The notes under the pieces are model-generated. The model worked only from the letters and a program-made list of their open reading frames with translations. It ran no database searches and was not told the DNA's origin. Shown here one piece after another: positions 27,053 to 35,828 of a stretch of DNA of 64,000 nt. The DNA is from Pseudoduganella violacea. Its GTDB lineage: Bacteria > Pseudomonadota > Gammaproteobacteria > Burkholderiales > Burkholderiaceae_D. Location: assembly GCF_014191875.1 (NCBI RefSeq), contig NZ_JACHXD010000001.1, forward strand, positions 124,001 to 188,000, given 5' to 3'. Position numbers and translations under genes: made by a program. How positions within the stretch are numbered: position 1 is the first letter of the stretch; each line of letters begins with the position of its first letter.

Positions 27053-27207
27053 CGGCTCTCCAATGGTGAAGCGCAGATCATACAACGGTAACAGGCAGGT
27101 ACTCGCTATCCGCAAAAAGACGTGCCGAAGCCGTGATCTCCACCATCAACGAGATGCGGCGCGCCATCGAAATGGCGCAGCCGCCCTTCATCCGCTGACG
27201 CGCCCCA

Positions 27208-29664
27208 TCAACGACGCGGCGTGTACTTCAGGGTCAGCATCGCGCTGCGCGGTTCACCGTAATGGTTGTTCGACGCCGTTGTGCTGTAAGCTGGAATGTA
27301 ATAGCGCTTGTCGAAGACATTGTTCACGTTCAGCGCCAGCGAAACTTCCGGCGTGACCTGGTAAGCAAGGCGGGCGCCCCAGGTGCTGAAGCCAGGCACA
27401 TTAAAGGTGCGGCCAAAGCCCAGGGTATTGCTCTGGGTGTTCACGCCACCGCCCACGCTGACATTGCGCAGGGCGCCGGTCAGCTTGTAGTCGGCCCACA
27501 CGCGCAGCATATGCTTGGGCGCCCAGGTGCTGAAGATCTGGCCTTCATTCTCGGGATCGGACAGATACTTGGTCGTGGTGTAGGCATAACCGGCGAACAG
27601 CTGCAGGCCGCGCGCCACTTCACCGCTCACTTCCGCTTCGCCGCCCTGGCTGCGTACCTTGCCCGACGCGCGCGAGCAGTACCAGCCGTCGCAGGCAAAG
27701 CCGGCATCCGTATCCTGCACGGCGCGGCCCGAATGATCGTAGCGGAACACGGCGAAGGAGGTGTTGAGGCGGCCTTGCAGCAACTCGCCCTTCACGCCCA
27801 GCTCATAATTGCGTCCGGTGACCGCGTCCAGCGTATGGCCGGCGACATTGCGTTCGGCTTGCGGCTCAAAGATATCGGCGTAGCTGGCGTAGGCCGACCA
27901 ATCCTTGTTCAGCGCATGCACCAGGCCTGCATAGCCGGTGAATTTGCCCGATTCCGACTTGGTTTCGCTGGAACCCGGCGCGGCATACGTTTCCTTGAAC
28001 CAGCTCAGTCGCCCGCCCACCACAGCGGTCAGTGCCGGCGAAAACTTGGTGCGCAAGGCGCTGTATACACCCTTCTGCTCCGTGTCGTAAGTGCTGGTGC
28101 GGGCGCGGTCCAGCTTGGCGATGCTGTTGAAGTCCTGCCATGGACGGTCGTGGCGGATATTCAAGATATTGCCGCCCTCTTCCCAGGTACGCGTATAGGC
28201 ATCGTCCGAATTGAACTGCGAGTAATTCGCGCCGACGATGAGTTCATGCTGCAGCGCCAGGGCATCGATCTGGCCGCGCAGATAAGTGTCGAAGCCGCGT
28301 TTGCGGCTGCTGAAATCGACGGCGAAATTGGCATAGTCAACGCCATTGCCCTTGGCGTCCACCGCGCCGGCCATGCGCTGATGGACCGAGGCGTTACTCT
28401 CGCGCATGGCGATGCCGGCGAATTTATAGGTCCAGCGCTCGTTGAGGCGGTGCTCCAGATCGAAGAACAGATTGCTTTGCTCGTTCTGCGAACGGTTCCA
28501 CCACGCGCCGGTATAGGTGGAGCGCGGCAGGCCGATATCCCCGCCATCCGCATGGCGCGGCAGGCCGATCATCTGGGGACGCGAACGGCTGCTGGCATGG
28601 CTGACGCCCAAGCCGATGGTGGTGGCGGAACTCAGATCGTAGTCCAGGGCGGCATACTGGGTATGCGCGCGGCTCCAGACCGAATCGATATAGGAATGCG
28701 AACGGTCCTCGTCCAGCAGCACGCGGCCGCGCAGCGTGCCTTCGGCGTTCAGCGGCCCACCGGCATCAAGCTGGGCGCCCAGATGATCCCACGAGCCGGC
28801 CTTGCCCGTCAGAGTGATGGTGCGTTCGGCCTGGCCGCGTTTGCGCACCAGATTCACGGCGCCGCCCGGGCTGCCGGTGCCCTGCAACAGACCCGATGCG
28901 CCGCGCAGCACTTCCATGCGGTCATAGAAGGCCATGCCTTCCGAAGCCCAGTTGCCGAGCGCGTAGGTGTTGCGCGGCATCGGCACGCCATCGTATTGCC
29001 ACTGGTCAATCTGGAAGCCGCGGGAAAAAACGACCAGGCCGGGGCCGACGCCCTGCGCACCCACCACGCCCGTCACATTATTGACGGCCTGGCGCAGATC
29101 GGTGATGCCCTGGTCGTCCATGCGCTGGCGCGTCAGCACGCTGACCGACTGCGGAATCTCTTTCATGGCCTGTTCGCCGCGGCCCATGGTCATCACGCTG
29201 CTGGTGTAGGCGCCGCTGTTTTCGGTGGTGGCGCTCTTTTCCAGCTGCGCGGTCACGGTGACGCTGGGCAGCGTTTGGGCAGTCTGCGCCGTGCTGCCAG
29301 CCACCGCCTGCAGGGCATAGGAACCATTCGGCGCGCGCACCGCATCCAGACCGTGCCCTTTCAACAGCTCGGCCAGGCCTTCCGCCACGGTGTAGCTGCC
29401 ATTCAGGCCGGCGCTGGTCTTGCCGGCGGTGAGGGAGGAATTGGCGGTCCATTCGATGCCGGCGGCCGCAGCGAAGCGGTTCAGGGTCTGATCCAGCGAA
29501 CCGGCAGGCAGGCGATACATCTGGCGCGTTTGCGCCACGGCGCTGGTTTGCTGCGCCAGGGCGGCCGGCGCGGCGGTCAGCAGCCCCGCTGGCACGGCGC
29601 AGCACAGCAAGGCTGCGGCGAGGGAGGATGGGGTGGATGGTGAACGGTGGAAGCGGTGCCGCAT
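27208..29664 (-). CDS. TonB-dependent siderophore receptor with signalling domain
   Basis: Ferric-siderophore receptor of the FpvA/FoxA type, 818 residues. Signal peptide to about residue 37, then an STN signalling domain (MYRLPAGSLDQTLNRFAAAA through GSYAL, about 48-120). Next come the TonB box region, plug (EIPQSVSVLTRQRMDDQGI, EVLRGASGLLQGTGSPGGAVN) and barrel ending in LTLKYTPRR. The STN domain contacts an anti-sigma regulator, matching the FecR and FecI genes directly upstream. AAAGGG precedes the ATG. Expected to be induced by its own siderophore through FecI and repressed by Fur at the top of the cluster. Confidence 0.9.
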   Translation of the reverse strand: MRHRFHRSPSTPSSLAAALLCCAVPAGLLTAAPAALAQQTSAVAQTRQMYRLPAGSLDQTLNRFAAAAGIEWTANSSLTAGKTSAGLNGSYTVAEGLAELLKGHGLDAVRAPNGSYALQAVAGSTAQTAQTLPSVTVTAQLEKSATTENSGAYTSSVMTMGRGEQAMKEIPQSVSVLTRQRMDDQGITDLRQAVNNVTGVVGAQGVGPGLVVFSRGFQIDQWQYDGVPMPRNTYALGNWASEGMAFYDRMEVLRGASGLLQGTGSPGGAVNLVRKRGQAERTITLTGKAGSWDHLGAQLDAGGPLNAEGTLRGRVLLDEDRSHSYIDSVWSRAHTQYAALDYDLSSATTIGLGVSHASSRSRPQMIGLPRHADGGDIGLPRSTYTGAWWNRSQNEQSNLFFDLEHRLNERWTYKFAGIAMRESNASVHQRMAGAVDAKGNGVDYANFAVDFSSRKRGFDTYLRGQIDALALQHELIVGANYSQFNSDDAYTRTWEEGGNILNIRHDRPWQDFNSIAKLDRARTSTYDTEQKGVYSALRTKFSPALTAVVGGRLSWFKETYAAPGSSETKSESGKFTGYAGLVHALNKDWSAYASYADIFEPQAERNVAGHTLDAVTGRNYELGVKGELLQGRLNTSFAVFRYDHSGRAVQDTDAGFACDGWYCSRASGKVRSQGGEAEVSGEVARGLQLFAGYAYTTTKYLSDPENEGQIFSTWAPKHMLRVWADYKLTGALRNVSVGGGVNTQSNTLGFGRTFNVPGFSTWGARLAYQVTPEVSLALNVNNVFDKRYYIPAYSTTASNNHYGEPRSAMLTLKYTPRR

Positions 29665-29753
29665 GATGCCCTTTCGTTTGAGGATGTGGATTCGATACCC
29701 TGCTTTCCGAACGAGAAAGCAAAACCCTCAATCGCGCGGTAAAAAAAATTTCG

Positions 29754-30725
29754 TCAGGCCTGGCGGCGTGGCAGCACCCTGACCCAGTAAGGGCTGAGAT
29801 AGCGGATTTCCAGCGGTAGGGCGAGTGCCAGGTTGCGCAGGGCGCGGTCGGTATCGCGCAAGGAGAACACGCCGCTCACCCGCAGCCCGGCCACAGCCGG
29901 ATCGCAGCGCACCATGCCGCGCCGGTAGCGTCCCAACTCATCCAGCAGGTCTTGCAGGCGCATTTGCTCGGCCACCAGCACGCCGCGCGACCAGGCAGCG
30001 GCATTTTCCTCAGCCTGCTGCACGGCGCCAATGCGGCCGGCATCGAAGCTGGCCTGCTGTTCCGCCTCCAGCCGCTGCACCGAGCCATGTTCGCAGCGGA
30101 TTTCAACCGCGCCATGCTGCACGCTCACGCTGGATTGATGCGCATACTGCCGCACCACGAACTCCGTGCCCAGCGCCCGCACCGTGCCATGCCGGCTTCG
30201 CACCGAGAACGGCCGGGCAGCGCCATCTTTAGCCGTGGCCACCAGAATCTCACCAGCCCTCAGCACGATGCGGCGCTGCGTGACGCTGAAGGCCACGTCG
30301 ATGGCACTGCCGGTGTTCAGCACCACATTGCTGCCGTCGGGCAGGACCAGGCGGCGGATTTCGCCGGTCGCACTGGTGTAATCGGCACTGGCCAGCGCCC
30401 ATGTCTCGCTGCTGCCAGCCAAACGCCAGGCGCCGCCGGCGACAACGCCGAGGCCCAGCAACTGCAAGACCTTGCGGCGCGCCGGCGACGGCGTGGGCAT
30501 GCTCTTCAGCGCCGCGTGGGCGGCGGCTCCCGGCATGGCGTCAAAGCGCTCATTGACCGCTTGCAGGCATTGCCACGCCGCCTCGTGCTCCGGCTTTTGC
30601 GCGCGCCAAGCGGCGCAGGCGGCGCGTTCGGCATCGCTGGCATTGTCCGACCACAGGCGCGCCATCCATTCTGCGGCGCGCTGCACCAGCACCGGGTCGG
30701 GCACGGACGAAAGCATCTGCTTCAT
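29754..30725 (-). CDS. fecR: FecR family anti-sigma factor / signal transducer
   Basis: 323-residue inner-membrane regulator. N-terminal cytoplasmic DUF4880-like region with paired Trp (RAAEWMARLWSDNAS, AACAAWRAQKPEHEAAW), one membrane helix (KVLQLLGLGVVAGGAW, about 85-105), the periplasmic FecR domain (VLPDGSNVVLNTGSAIDV, VRALGTEFVVRQ) and a C-terminal STN-like part that meets the receptor. The ATG overlaps the sigma factor stop by ATGA; a longer in-frame start is not supported. It passes the ligand-bound state of the receptor to the sigma factor. Confidence 0.9.
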   Translation of the reverse strand: MKQMLSSVPDPVLVQRAAEWMARLWSDNASDAERAACAAWRAQKPEHEAAWQCLQAVNERFDAMPGAAAHAALKSMPTPSPARRKVLQLLGLGVVAGGAWRLAGSSETWALASADYTSATGEIRRLVLPDGSNVVLNTGSAIDVAFSVTQRRIVLRAGEILVATAKDGAARPFSVRSRHGTVRALGTEFVVRQYAHQSSVSVQHGAVEIRCEHGSVQRLEAEQQASFDAGRIGAVQQAEENAAAWSRGVLVAEQMRLQDLLDELGRYRRGMVRCDPAVAGLRVSGVFSLRDTDRALRNLALALPLEIRYLSPYWVRVLPRRQA

Positions 30726-31219
30726 GCCGAATACAACGCCAGACAGCAGGCCTGCAAGGCCGCCGCAATGTATTTTTCCACGGACGACACGGAAACGTCC
30801 AACTGCGCCGCGATGTCGCGATAGTTCATGCCATCGAGCTTGCACAGCAGGAAGGCGCTACGCGCCTTGGCAGGCAGCTTGTGCAGTAGACGGTCCAGCT
30901 CCAGCACCGCTTCGACGGCCAGCGCCCTGTCCTCTTCCGATGGCGTTTGCGCCTCGGGCAAGACGCGCAGCGCCTCCAGATACGCCGCCTCGATCTGGCG
31001 GCGGCGGAACAGGTCGATCATCAGGCCATTCGCCACCTGCGCCAGGTAGCGCCGCCCATCCTCCGCAGCGGGCCGGGTGCCGGCGTGCAGGATGCGCACA
31101 TAGGTATCGTGGGCCAGGTCGGCCGCATCCCAGGCATTGCCCAGCTTCGCGCGCAACCAGTTGCGCAGCCATGCGCCATGGTCGGTATACAGGCTATGCA
31201 GCGGGTGGGATGAGGACAT
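30722..31219 (-). CDS. fecI: FecI-like ECF RNA polymerase sigma factor
   Basis: 165-residue ECF sigma factor. Region 2 includes DAADLAHDTYVRILHAG; region 4 (about 105-155) includes LPAKARSAFLLCKLDGMNY and the HTH IAAQLDVSVSSVEKYIAAA. The FecI group is indicated by size and by the FecR and STN-receptor genes that follow. The start ATG has no good ribosome binding site, so translation may be weak or start elsewhere. The Fur palindrome lies 29-47 bases upstream. Confidence 0.9.
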   Translation of the reverse strand: MSSSHPLHSLYTDHGAWLRNWLRAKLGNAWDAADLAHDTYVRILHAGTRPAAEDGRRYLAQVANGLMIDLFRRRQIEAAYLEALRVLPEAQTPSEEDRALAVEAVLELDRLLHKLPAKARSAFLLCKLDGMNYRDIAAQLDVSVSSVEKYIAAALQACCLALYSA

Positions 31220-31247
31220 GGGTGCGGCGTGGCGGCGGTCGCCTGCA

Positions 31248-31266
31248 AATGAGAACGATTCTCATT
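31248..31266. promoter_or_regulatory. Perfect Fur box before fecI
   Basis: AATGAGAA-CGA-TTCTCATT, a perfect 8-3-8 inverted repeat equal to the usual Fur operator core. It sits 29 bases upstream of the sigma factor start, so iron-loaded Fur should repress the fecI-fecR-receptor unit. Confidence 0.88.
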
Positions 31267-31341
31267 ATAGCGGATTTGCGCGGTGACTTGCAGATCGCCT
31301 GTTCACGCCTCGCACGCGCTGCGGCGCATCGCCTTGCCGCT

Positions 31342-31734
31342 TTATTGCCCGACCAGTTTTTCCAGCCGCGAGCCATCGACGCGCATCTGGTATTTGCGCA
31401 CCGTGCCGCTCGGGTCGAACAGGATGACCAGCTCGCGGTTTTGCGCCGTCACCTCGACGGCGCTTGCCAGCGATCCGACCAGCGGCACGAAGCTGACCAG
31501 CGCCGGCAGTTCCAGCTTGTCGTTATAGACCCAGACCTCATAGCCGCTGGGGAAGCTGGTCACCGCCGCCCGGCCCAGCGCGGCAGCCACCTCCGCCTTG
31601 CTGCTCCGGCCGACGACGAGCCGGGTCTGCGCCTCGGTCACGCTGACACCCGTGGAGGTGCGCGTTGGGCTGGCGCAGGCGGTCAGCAGCAGCAGACCAA
31701 GTGCGGCAAGGCCGCTGTGAAAACGCAGGTGCAT
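31342..31734 (-). CDS. Small BamE-like outer-membrane lipoprotein, function unknown
   Basis: 130 residues. A lipoprotein signal peptide with lipobox LLTAC (Cys about 20) lacks Asp at +2, so outer-membrane sorting is likely. The mature part has a VVGRSSKAEVAAALGRA segment resembling the SmpA/BamE (OmlA) fold opening, then a strand-rich ending with VILFDPSGTVRKYQMRVDG. Starts about nine bases after the stop of the exported protein gene upstream, so the pair is probably cotranscribed. True BamE is usually encoded near fur; this is a paralog-like protein with unassigned role. Confidence 0.72.
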   Translation of the reverse strand: MHLRFHSGLAALGLLLLTACASPTRTSTGVSVTEAQTRLVVGRSSKAEVAAALGRAAVTSFPSGYEVWVYNDKLELPALVSFVPLVGSLASAVEVTAQNRELVILFDPSGTVRKYQMRVDGSRLEKLVGQ

Positions 31735-31743
31735 GACGGTGTC

Positions 31744-32556
31744 CTAGTGCGCGGCCGAGGCCAGCGGCGCCTCGTCCATGTATTCCAGTTCGATCAAGGT
31801 ATCGTCCGGCCAGCTGGCGTCCGAGATATGGATCCACACCGTGCGGTCCATCAGCAGCGGATAAAAGTCATAAAAGGAGAAAATCAGCGGCGGCAAGGGC
31901 CTGCCATAGTAGTGCGAGGAGAACAGCACCTGGCGCCGCGCGCCATGCACCAGCGTGGCGCTGAAGACGGGACGCTCCGCGTACAGCCACCAGCCCTGCT
32001 TGCGGTCCAGGCACAAATCGGAGGCCGCGTTCAGCGCATACCAGCTTGGCGTCTTCAATCCCCGCGCCAGGTCGGCGCCGCGATTGACCTCGCACTCAAG
32101 GCGCAAATCGCCCAGACGGCGCATGTGGGCGGGCAAGCCCGGCGTGCGCACCTCGGGGAACCAGGCAAAGCTGCGGTCCTTGCGGTTGCTGCTGACCGTC
32201 GCATTTTCCTCATACAGCTTGCTATCACGCTCCACGGTGAAACTCATATCCGGCGCCAGCGGCAGCACGGTACTGCCGTTGGCGCCGCGCAGGGTGAGCA
32301 CCGTCCCTTGCGCCGCCACCTTGGGCAGGCGCGGCAAAATACGGTAGCGCAGCGTGGCTTGCGGCGCCAGATGATGGTATTGCTCGAAGAAGGCCATGCC
32401 CTTCACCAGATCGCGGTAACGGCGTTCGTCCGGATCGCTCAGGCCATTGATTTCGACCACTTGCACCGCGCCCGCGCCGGCATCGGTGCCTTGCTGCGCA
32501 TGGAGCGGCGCGCAGCAGGTCAGGGCCAGCAAGGGCAGGCAGCGTAAAAGCCTCAT
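31744..32556 (-). CDS. Exported protein of unknown function
   Basis: 270 residues with a signal peptide ending near CCAPLHAQ; the cysteines might also permit lipidation. The mature protein is soluble-looking with mixed strands (VLTLRGANGSTVLPLAP, WWLYAERPVFSATLVHG) and many aromatic residues near PLIFSFYDFYPLLMDRTVW. I do not recognise the family. ATG at 32556 has GAGGA upstream and is preferred over two earlier in-frame starts. Pairs with the BamE-like lipoprotein and is divergent from a two-component system across 158 bp that hold two PmrA-like boxes, so it may be a target of that system. Confidence 0.7.
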   Translation of the reverse strand: MRLLRCLPLLALTCCAPLHAQQGTDAGAGAVQVVEINGLSDPDERRYRDLVKGMAFFEQYHHLAPQATLRYRILPRLPKVAAQGTVLTLRGANGSTVLPLAPDMSFTVERDSKLYEENATVSSNRKDRSFAWFPEVRTPGLPAHMRRLGDLRLECEVNRGADLARGLKTPSWYALNAASDLCLDRKQGWWLYAERPVFSATLVHGARRQVLFSSHYYGRPLPPLIFSFYDFYPLLMDRTVWIHISDASWPDDTLIELEYMDEAPLASAAH

Positions 32557-32603
32557 AGCATTCCTCGTCATCACCTCAGTTAGCATAAGACTATCATCGC
32601 AAC

Positions 32604-32620
32604 CTTTAGAAAATATTAAG
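32604..32620. promoter_or_regulatory. PmrA/QseB-like direct-repeat box, distal
   Basis: CTTTAG-N5-ATTAAG fits the 6-5-6 direct-repeat plan of PmrA/QseB operators ((C/T)TTAA-type halves). It lies between the divergent exported-protein gene and the response regulator, and could serve either promoter. Confidence 0.5.
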
Positions 32621-32674
32621 GTTTGCCTTTCCCCAGCGCCGCGCGCGCACTGCTATTGCCTTGAAAGGAGCCAC

Positions 32675-32707
32675 CTTTGGCAAAGCTTAAGGTTCGGGCT
32701 TTATACT
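32675..32707 (+). promoter_or_regulatory. Response-regulator promoter with overlapping PmrA-like box
   Basis: CTTTGG-N5-CTTAAG (32675-32691) overlaps a -35 candidate TTGGCA (32677-32682). TATACT (32702-32707) is the -10 after a 19-bp spacer. Transcription would begin at or next to the ATG at 32715, which has no Shine-Dalgarno sequence, so the mRNA may be leaderless. Suggests autoregulation. Confidence 0.55.
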
Positions 32708-32714
32708 TTTCCGC

Positions 32715-33371
32715 ATGCATATCCTAATTATTGAAGACGACCTCGATCTGGGCCAGGCCTTGCAGCAAGCGCTGAAGGCCGATGGCGTCAGCAGCGAATG
32801 GCGGCGCCGCATCAACGACGCGCCGCCGGTTTGCGACATGCAGGACTACGACTGCGTACTGCTCGATCTGAGCCTGCCCGATGGCGGCGGCCTGCAACTG
32901 CTCAAGCAATGGCGCAGTGCCGGCTGCACGGTGCCCATCATCATCCTGACCGCGCGCGCCGGGCTGGAAGACCGCGTCACCGGCCTCGATGGCGGCGCCG
33001 ACGACTTTATCGTCAAACCCTTCATCACGGCCGAATTGATGTCGCGCATCCGCGCCGTGCGGCGCCGCTACGCGCAGCAGGCCACCGAAGTGTGGCGCAT
33101 CGGCGCCTTGCAGATCGAGCCGCGCGCCCACCTGGTGCAGCTCGACGGCGTGGCGCTCGACCTGTCGCCGCGCGAATTCCAGCTGGTGCTGGAACTGGCG
33201 CGCGAAGCCGGCGCCGTGGTGCCCAAGGGCGCGCTGGCCCAGCGCCTGGAGCCGCTCGGCGATCCGCTCGATTTCGGCGCCATCGAAGTGCACGTCTCCA
33301 ATCTGCGGCGCAAGATCGGCGCCCAGCGCATCCGCACCGTGCGCGGCGTCGGCTATATGCTGGAGGCGTGA
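32715..33371 (+). CDS. OmpR-family response regulator (QseB/PmrA-like)
   Basis: 218 residues. Receiver domain 1-115 with acidic pocket IIEDD (about 5-9), phosphoacceptor Asp51 (VLLDLSLPDGGG), the switch Thr in ILTAR and Lys in FIVKPF. The C-terminal winged helix (about 125-218) contains SPREFQLVLELAREAG and the recognition-helix region EVHVSNLRRKIGAQRIRTVR. The kinase gene overlaps the stop by one base. Likely autoregulated through the CTTAAG-type boxes upstream. The closest functional groups are QseB, PmrA and TctD; the stimulus is unknown. Confidence 0.9.
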   Translation: MHILIIEDDLDLGQALQQALKADGVSSEWRRRINDAPPVCDMQDYDCVLLDLSLPDGGGLQLLKQWRSAGCTVPIIILTARAGLEDRVTGLDGGADDFIVKPFITAELMSRIRAVRRRYAQQATEVWRIGALQIEPRAHLVQLDGVALDLSPREFQLVLELAREAGAVVPKGALAQRLEPLGDPLDFGAIEVHVSNLRRKIGAQRIRTVRGVGYMLEA

Positions 33372-34741
33372 TGTACCGGCGACGGCCATGGGCCAGGCCG
33401 ACCCTCACGCGGCGCATCGTGATGGCCCTGCTGGTCGCGTTCGTGCTGGTGTGGTCGGTATTTCTCGGCATCGAATTCGTCAAGGCGCGCGATGTGCGCC
33501 ACAACGACCAGGAACTGCGCGATTTCAGCGCCAGCATGATGAGCTCCATCAGCGGCCTGACCACGGCCAATGAAGCGCGCGCCGTCGCCAACACCACCTC
33601 CATCATCCTCAACGACTACTACGACAGCATCGACGTCCCCGGCGCCGTGCTGCTGCAGCTCGACGCGCGCAGCGGCGAACGCCTGTTCCTGTCGCCGGAA
33701 GCGGAAGGGGTGCGGCTCAAGGGCATGAATGGACAGATCGGCAACGCCGTCATGCACGGCTTGCGCTACCGCGTTTACCGCGGCGAATCCGAGCGCTGGA
33801 TTCTGACCGTGGCCATGCCGATGCCCGCGCCCTTCTGGCTGCTGACCAGCGTCGGCAGCGATCTGGTCAAGGATTTGCTGATCGCCTTCCCGCTGGTGCT
33901 GCTGCCGATCTGGATTGCCGTGGCGCGCGGCCTGCGTCCCCTGCACCTGCTGTCGAAACGGATTGCCGCGCGCGGCCCGGACGAGCTGTCCCCGCTCGAC
34001 CTCAACGCCAGCTACGCCGACCTGCTGCCGCTGGGCCAGGCGATCAACCAATTGCTCGCCAAACTGCGCCGGCGCATCGAACGCGAACACAATTTCGTCC
34101 ACGACGCCGCGCACGAACTGCGCACGCCGCTGGCCGTGATCTCGGTGCAGGCCCACGCGCTGGCCGCCGCGCCCGACGAAACGCAGCGGCGCGTCGCCGA
34201 ACAACGCCTCGACCACGCGATCGCGCGCGCCTCGCACCTGATCGCGCAGCTGCTGGAAATGGCGCAGGCCGACGGCAGCACCGCGCGCAGCGCCAGCAAG
34301 GTCGACGTGGCCGAACTGGCACGCCAGGAACTGGCCCTGGCCGCCCCCGCCGCCATGGCGCGCCAGCTCGACCTGGAACTCGACGCGCCCGACACGCTGC
34401 CGCACACGCTCGACGTGCCGGCCTTCCAGGCCATTCTGCAAAACCTGCTGCGCAACGCCGTGCACTACACCCAGGAGGGCGGACGCATCGTGGTCAGCCT
34501 GGCGCGCAACGGCAGCGGCCTGCAACTGGCGGTGGCCGACAACGGCCCCGGCATCGCAACGGCCGAACAGGAATTGATCTTCGAACGCTTCTATCGCGGC
34601 AGCGGCGGTCACGATACCCCGGGGTCGGGACTGGGCCTGGCCATCGTCAAGCAGGCCGTGGCGCGCTTGGCGGGCAATGTGCGCCTGAGCGGGGGGCTGG
34701 ATGGGCGGGGGTGCACCTTCAGCGTGGAGCTACCGACTTAG
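33371..34741 (+). CDS. Two-component sensor histidine kinase (QseC/PmrB-like)
   Basis: 456-residue inner-membrane kinase. First membrane helix RIVMALLVAFVLVWSVFLGI (about 15-34), a periplasmic sensor of about 125 residues, second helix near 165-190 (LIAFPLVLLPIWIAVARG), then HAMP-like linker. The phosphoacceptor is His248 in HDAAHELRTPLAVI, and the ATPase domain has N, G1 and G2 boxes (QNLLRNAVHYT, VADNGPGI, GSGLGLAIVKQ). ATG overlaps the regulator stop (TGATG) with GGAGG four bases before it. The sensor has no known ligand motif. Confidence 0.9.
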   Translation: MYRRRPWARPTLTRRIVMALLVAFVLVWSVFLGIEFVKARDVRHNDQELRDFSASMMSSISGLTTANEARAVANTTSIILNDYYDSIDVPGAVLLQLDARSGERLFLSPEAEGVRLKGMNGQIGNAVMHGLRYRVYRGESERWILTVAMPMPAPFWLLTSVGSDLVKDLLIAFPLVLLPIWIAVARGLRPLHLLSKRIAARGPDELSPLDLNASYADLLPLGQAINQLLAKLRRRIEREHNFVHDAAHELRTPLAVISVQAHALAAAPDETQRRVAEQRLDHAIARASHLIAQLLEMAQADGSTARSASKVDVAELARQELALAAPAAMARQLDLELDAPDTLPHTLDVPAFQAILQNLLRNAVHYTQEGGRIVVSLARNGSGLQLAVADNGPGIATAEQELIFERFYRGSGGHDTPGSGLGLAIVKQAVARLAGNVRLSGGLDGRGCTFSVELPT

Positions 34742-34785
34742 CCGGCATCTGTGAACGAACCTACCAGCTTCACGGACCCGCTTGC

Positions 34786-35364
34786 TCAGATCAGTTCGAT
34801 TGCATCTCTTAACAGCTTGCTTATTTGCGGGAGTCCTTGTTGTTCAAACGTCGCCACGTGAGCCTCTGCCGACTTGGGCGGGTTACGCAAACGCTCTCGC
34901 TGTGCCTTTACCACGCTGAGAAAACCGATCGGATCAAGGTGATACTGAGCAACAAGGAAGTCATCAGGATGAAGCACTTCTATTCCATAAGGTTTTGCAA
35001 TCTCTTCTGGAAAATCCTTCATATTAAAAGTTACGATAGCATCCGCATGGCCAATAATTGCCGCAGCCAAGACATGACGATCATCCGGATCTGGCAACTT
35101 CAGGCTATCGACAATGGACTCGGCATTCTCAACGAGGCAGTCCTCCACAGCCGATGCCATTAACTCCACCGTACGCTCGAGCCTCTTCGGGTCAAGCTCA
35201 GGCCGCTTGGCCAAGAGATTGCGTATCCATTCCTGCTGAATGCTCTCCGTCCAGCGAGGACGGTATAAGCCATCCGCGCCAAGACTGAGCAATAGATCCC
35301 GTAACGGTGCCGGATACAATACGCATGCGTCCAATACCGCTGTATAGCGCGCAGTCCCGGCCAT
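34786..35364 (-). CDS. PIN domain ribonuclease (VapC-like toxin)
   Basis: 192-residue PIN-domain protein. Metal-binding acids are visible in AVLDACVLYP (Asp near residue 11), LPDPDDRHVLAAAI, and the ending TFNMKDFP. It is longer than classical VapC (about 130), with a C-terminal helical extension. PIN toxins cut tRNA, rRNA or mRNA. The ATG overlaps the stop of the HTH gene by ATGA, the usual antitoxin-then-toxin order. GC content is below that of neighbouring genes, which hints at transfer. A toxin role is inferred from family and pairing. Confidence 0.8.
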   Translation of the reverse strand: MAGTARYTAVLDACVLYPAPLRDLLLSLGADGLYRPRWTESIQQEWIRNLLAKRPELDPKRLERTVELMASAVEDCLVENAESIVDSLKLPDPDDRHVLAAAIIGHADAIVTFNMKDFPEEIAKPYGIEVLHPDDFLVAQYHLDPIGFLSVVKAQRERLRNPPKSAEAHVATFEQQGLPQISKLLRDAIELI

Positions 35365-35828
35365 CAATAGCCCATTTCAAGCTCCTGCGCTTGATCAGCC
35401 AGTTCCTGCATTGCATCGTGCGCTTTCTGACGTCGCGTCTCTTTGTACTTAACAACATCTTCGAATGTCACCCTGCGATGCGTCCCAACCATATGATATG
35501 GAATCTTTCCTGACTCCAGCAGTCGAACCAAGTATGGCCTTGATACATTCAAGAACATGGCCGCCTCCTGAGTCGTAATATCAAGCTCCTTCGGAATCAC
35601 CGAGACTGCCTTGCCCTGGGCCATCGAACCCAGCAAATCTGCAAACATCCGCAAGACCTTTGGCGGCAACTTAAGGATAGGCGCCCCATCTAAAGTCTCA
35701 ATACCATCCTCGACAATTGCAATGCTCACAGCTCGCGAATGATCGAGCGCACTGATGATGCACCGTTGCGCGGATTTTGCGAGCTCGACTTCTTCCTTGC
35801 TCTCCAAGCGATCAACGATAGCCGACAT
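35364..35828 (-). CDS. Excisionase-type HTH protein (antitoxin of the PIN pair)
   Basis: 154 residues. The middle carries an excisionase/MerR-like HTH: ITTQEAAMFLNVSRPYLVRL followed by GKIPYHMVGTHRRVTFEDVV (about 85-130). The N-terminal 80 residues are probably the toxin- or partner-binding part, and the C-terminus is a charged helix. Directly upstream of and overlapping the PIN gene. Likely represses its own promoter; the 18-bp hairpin 33 bases before the start is an obvious candidate operator. Such HTH-PIN pairs are widespread but less studied than VapBC. Confidence 0.78.
   Translation of the reverse strand: MSAIVDRLESKEEVELAKSAQRCIISALDHSRAVSIAIVEDGIETLDGAPILKLPPKVLRMFADLLGSMAQGKAVSVIPKELDITTQEAAMFLNVSRPYLVRLLESGKIPYHMVGTHRRVTFEDVVKYKETRRQKAHDAMQELADQAQELEMGY

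Noticed and set aside
27075..27198. Open frame on the plus strand ending in ...NEMRRAIEMAQPPFIR and a stop
   Set aside because: No ATG or ribosome binding site, and only about 40 codons. It could be the tail of a lost gene, but I cannot name a family, so it is not annotated.
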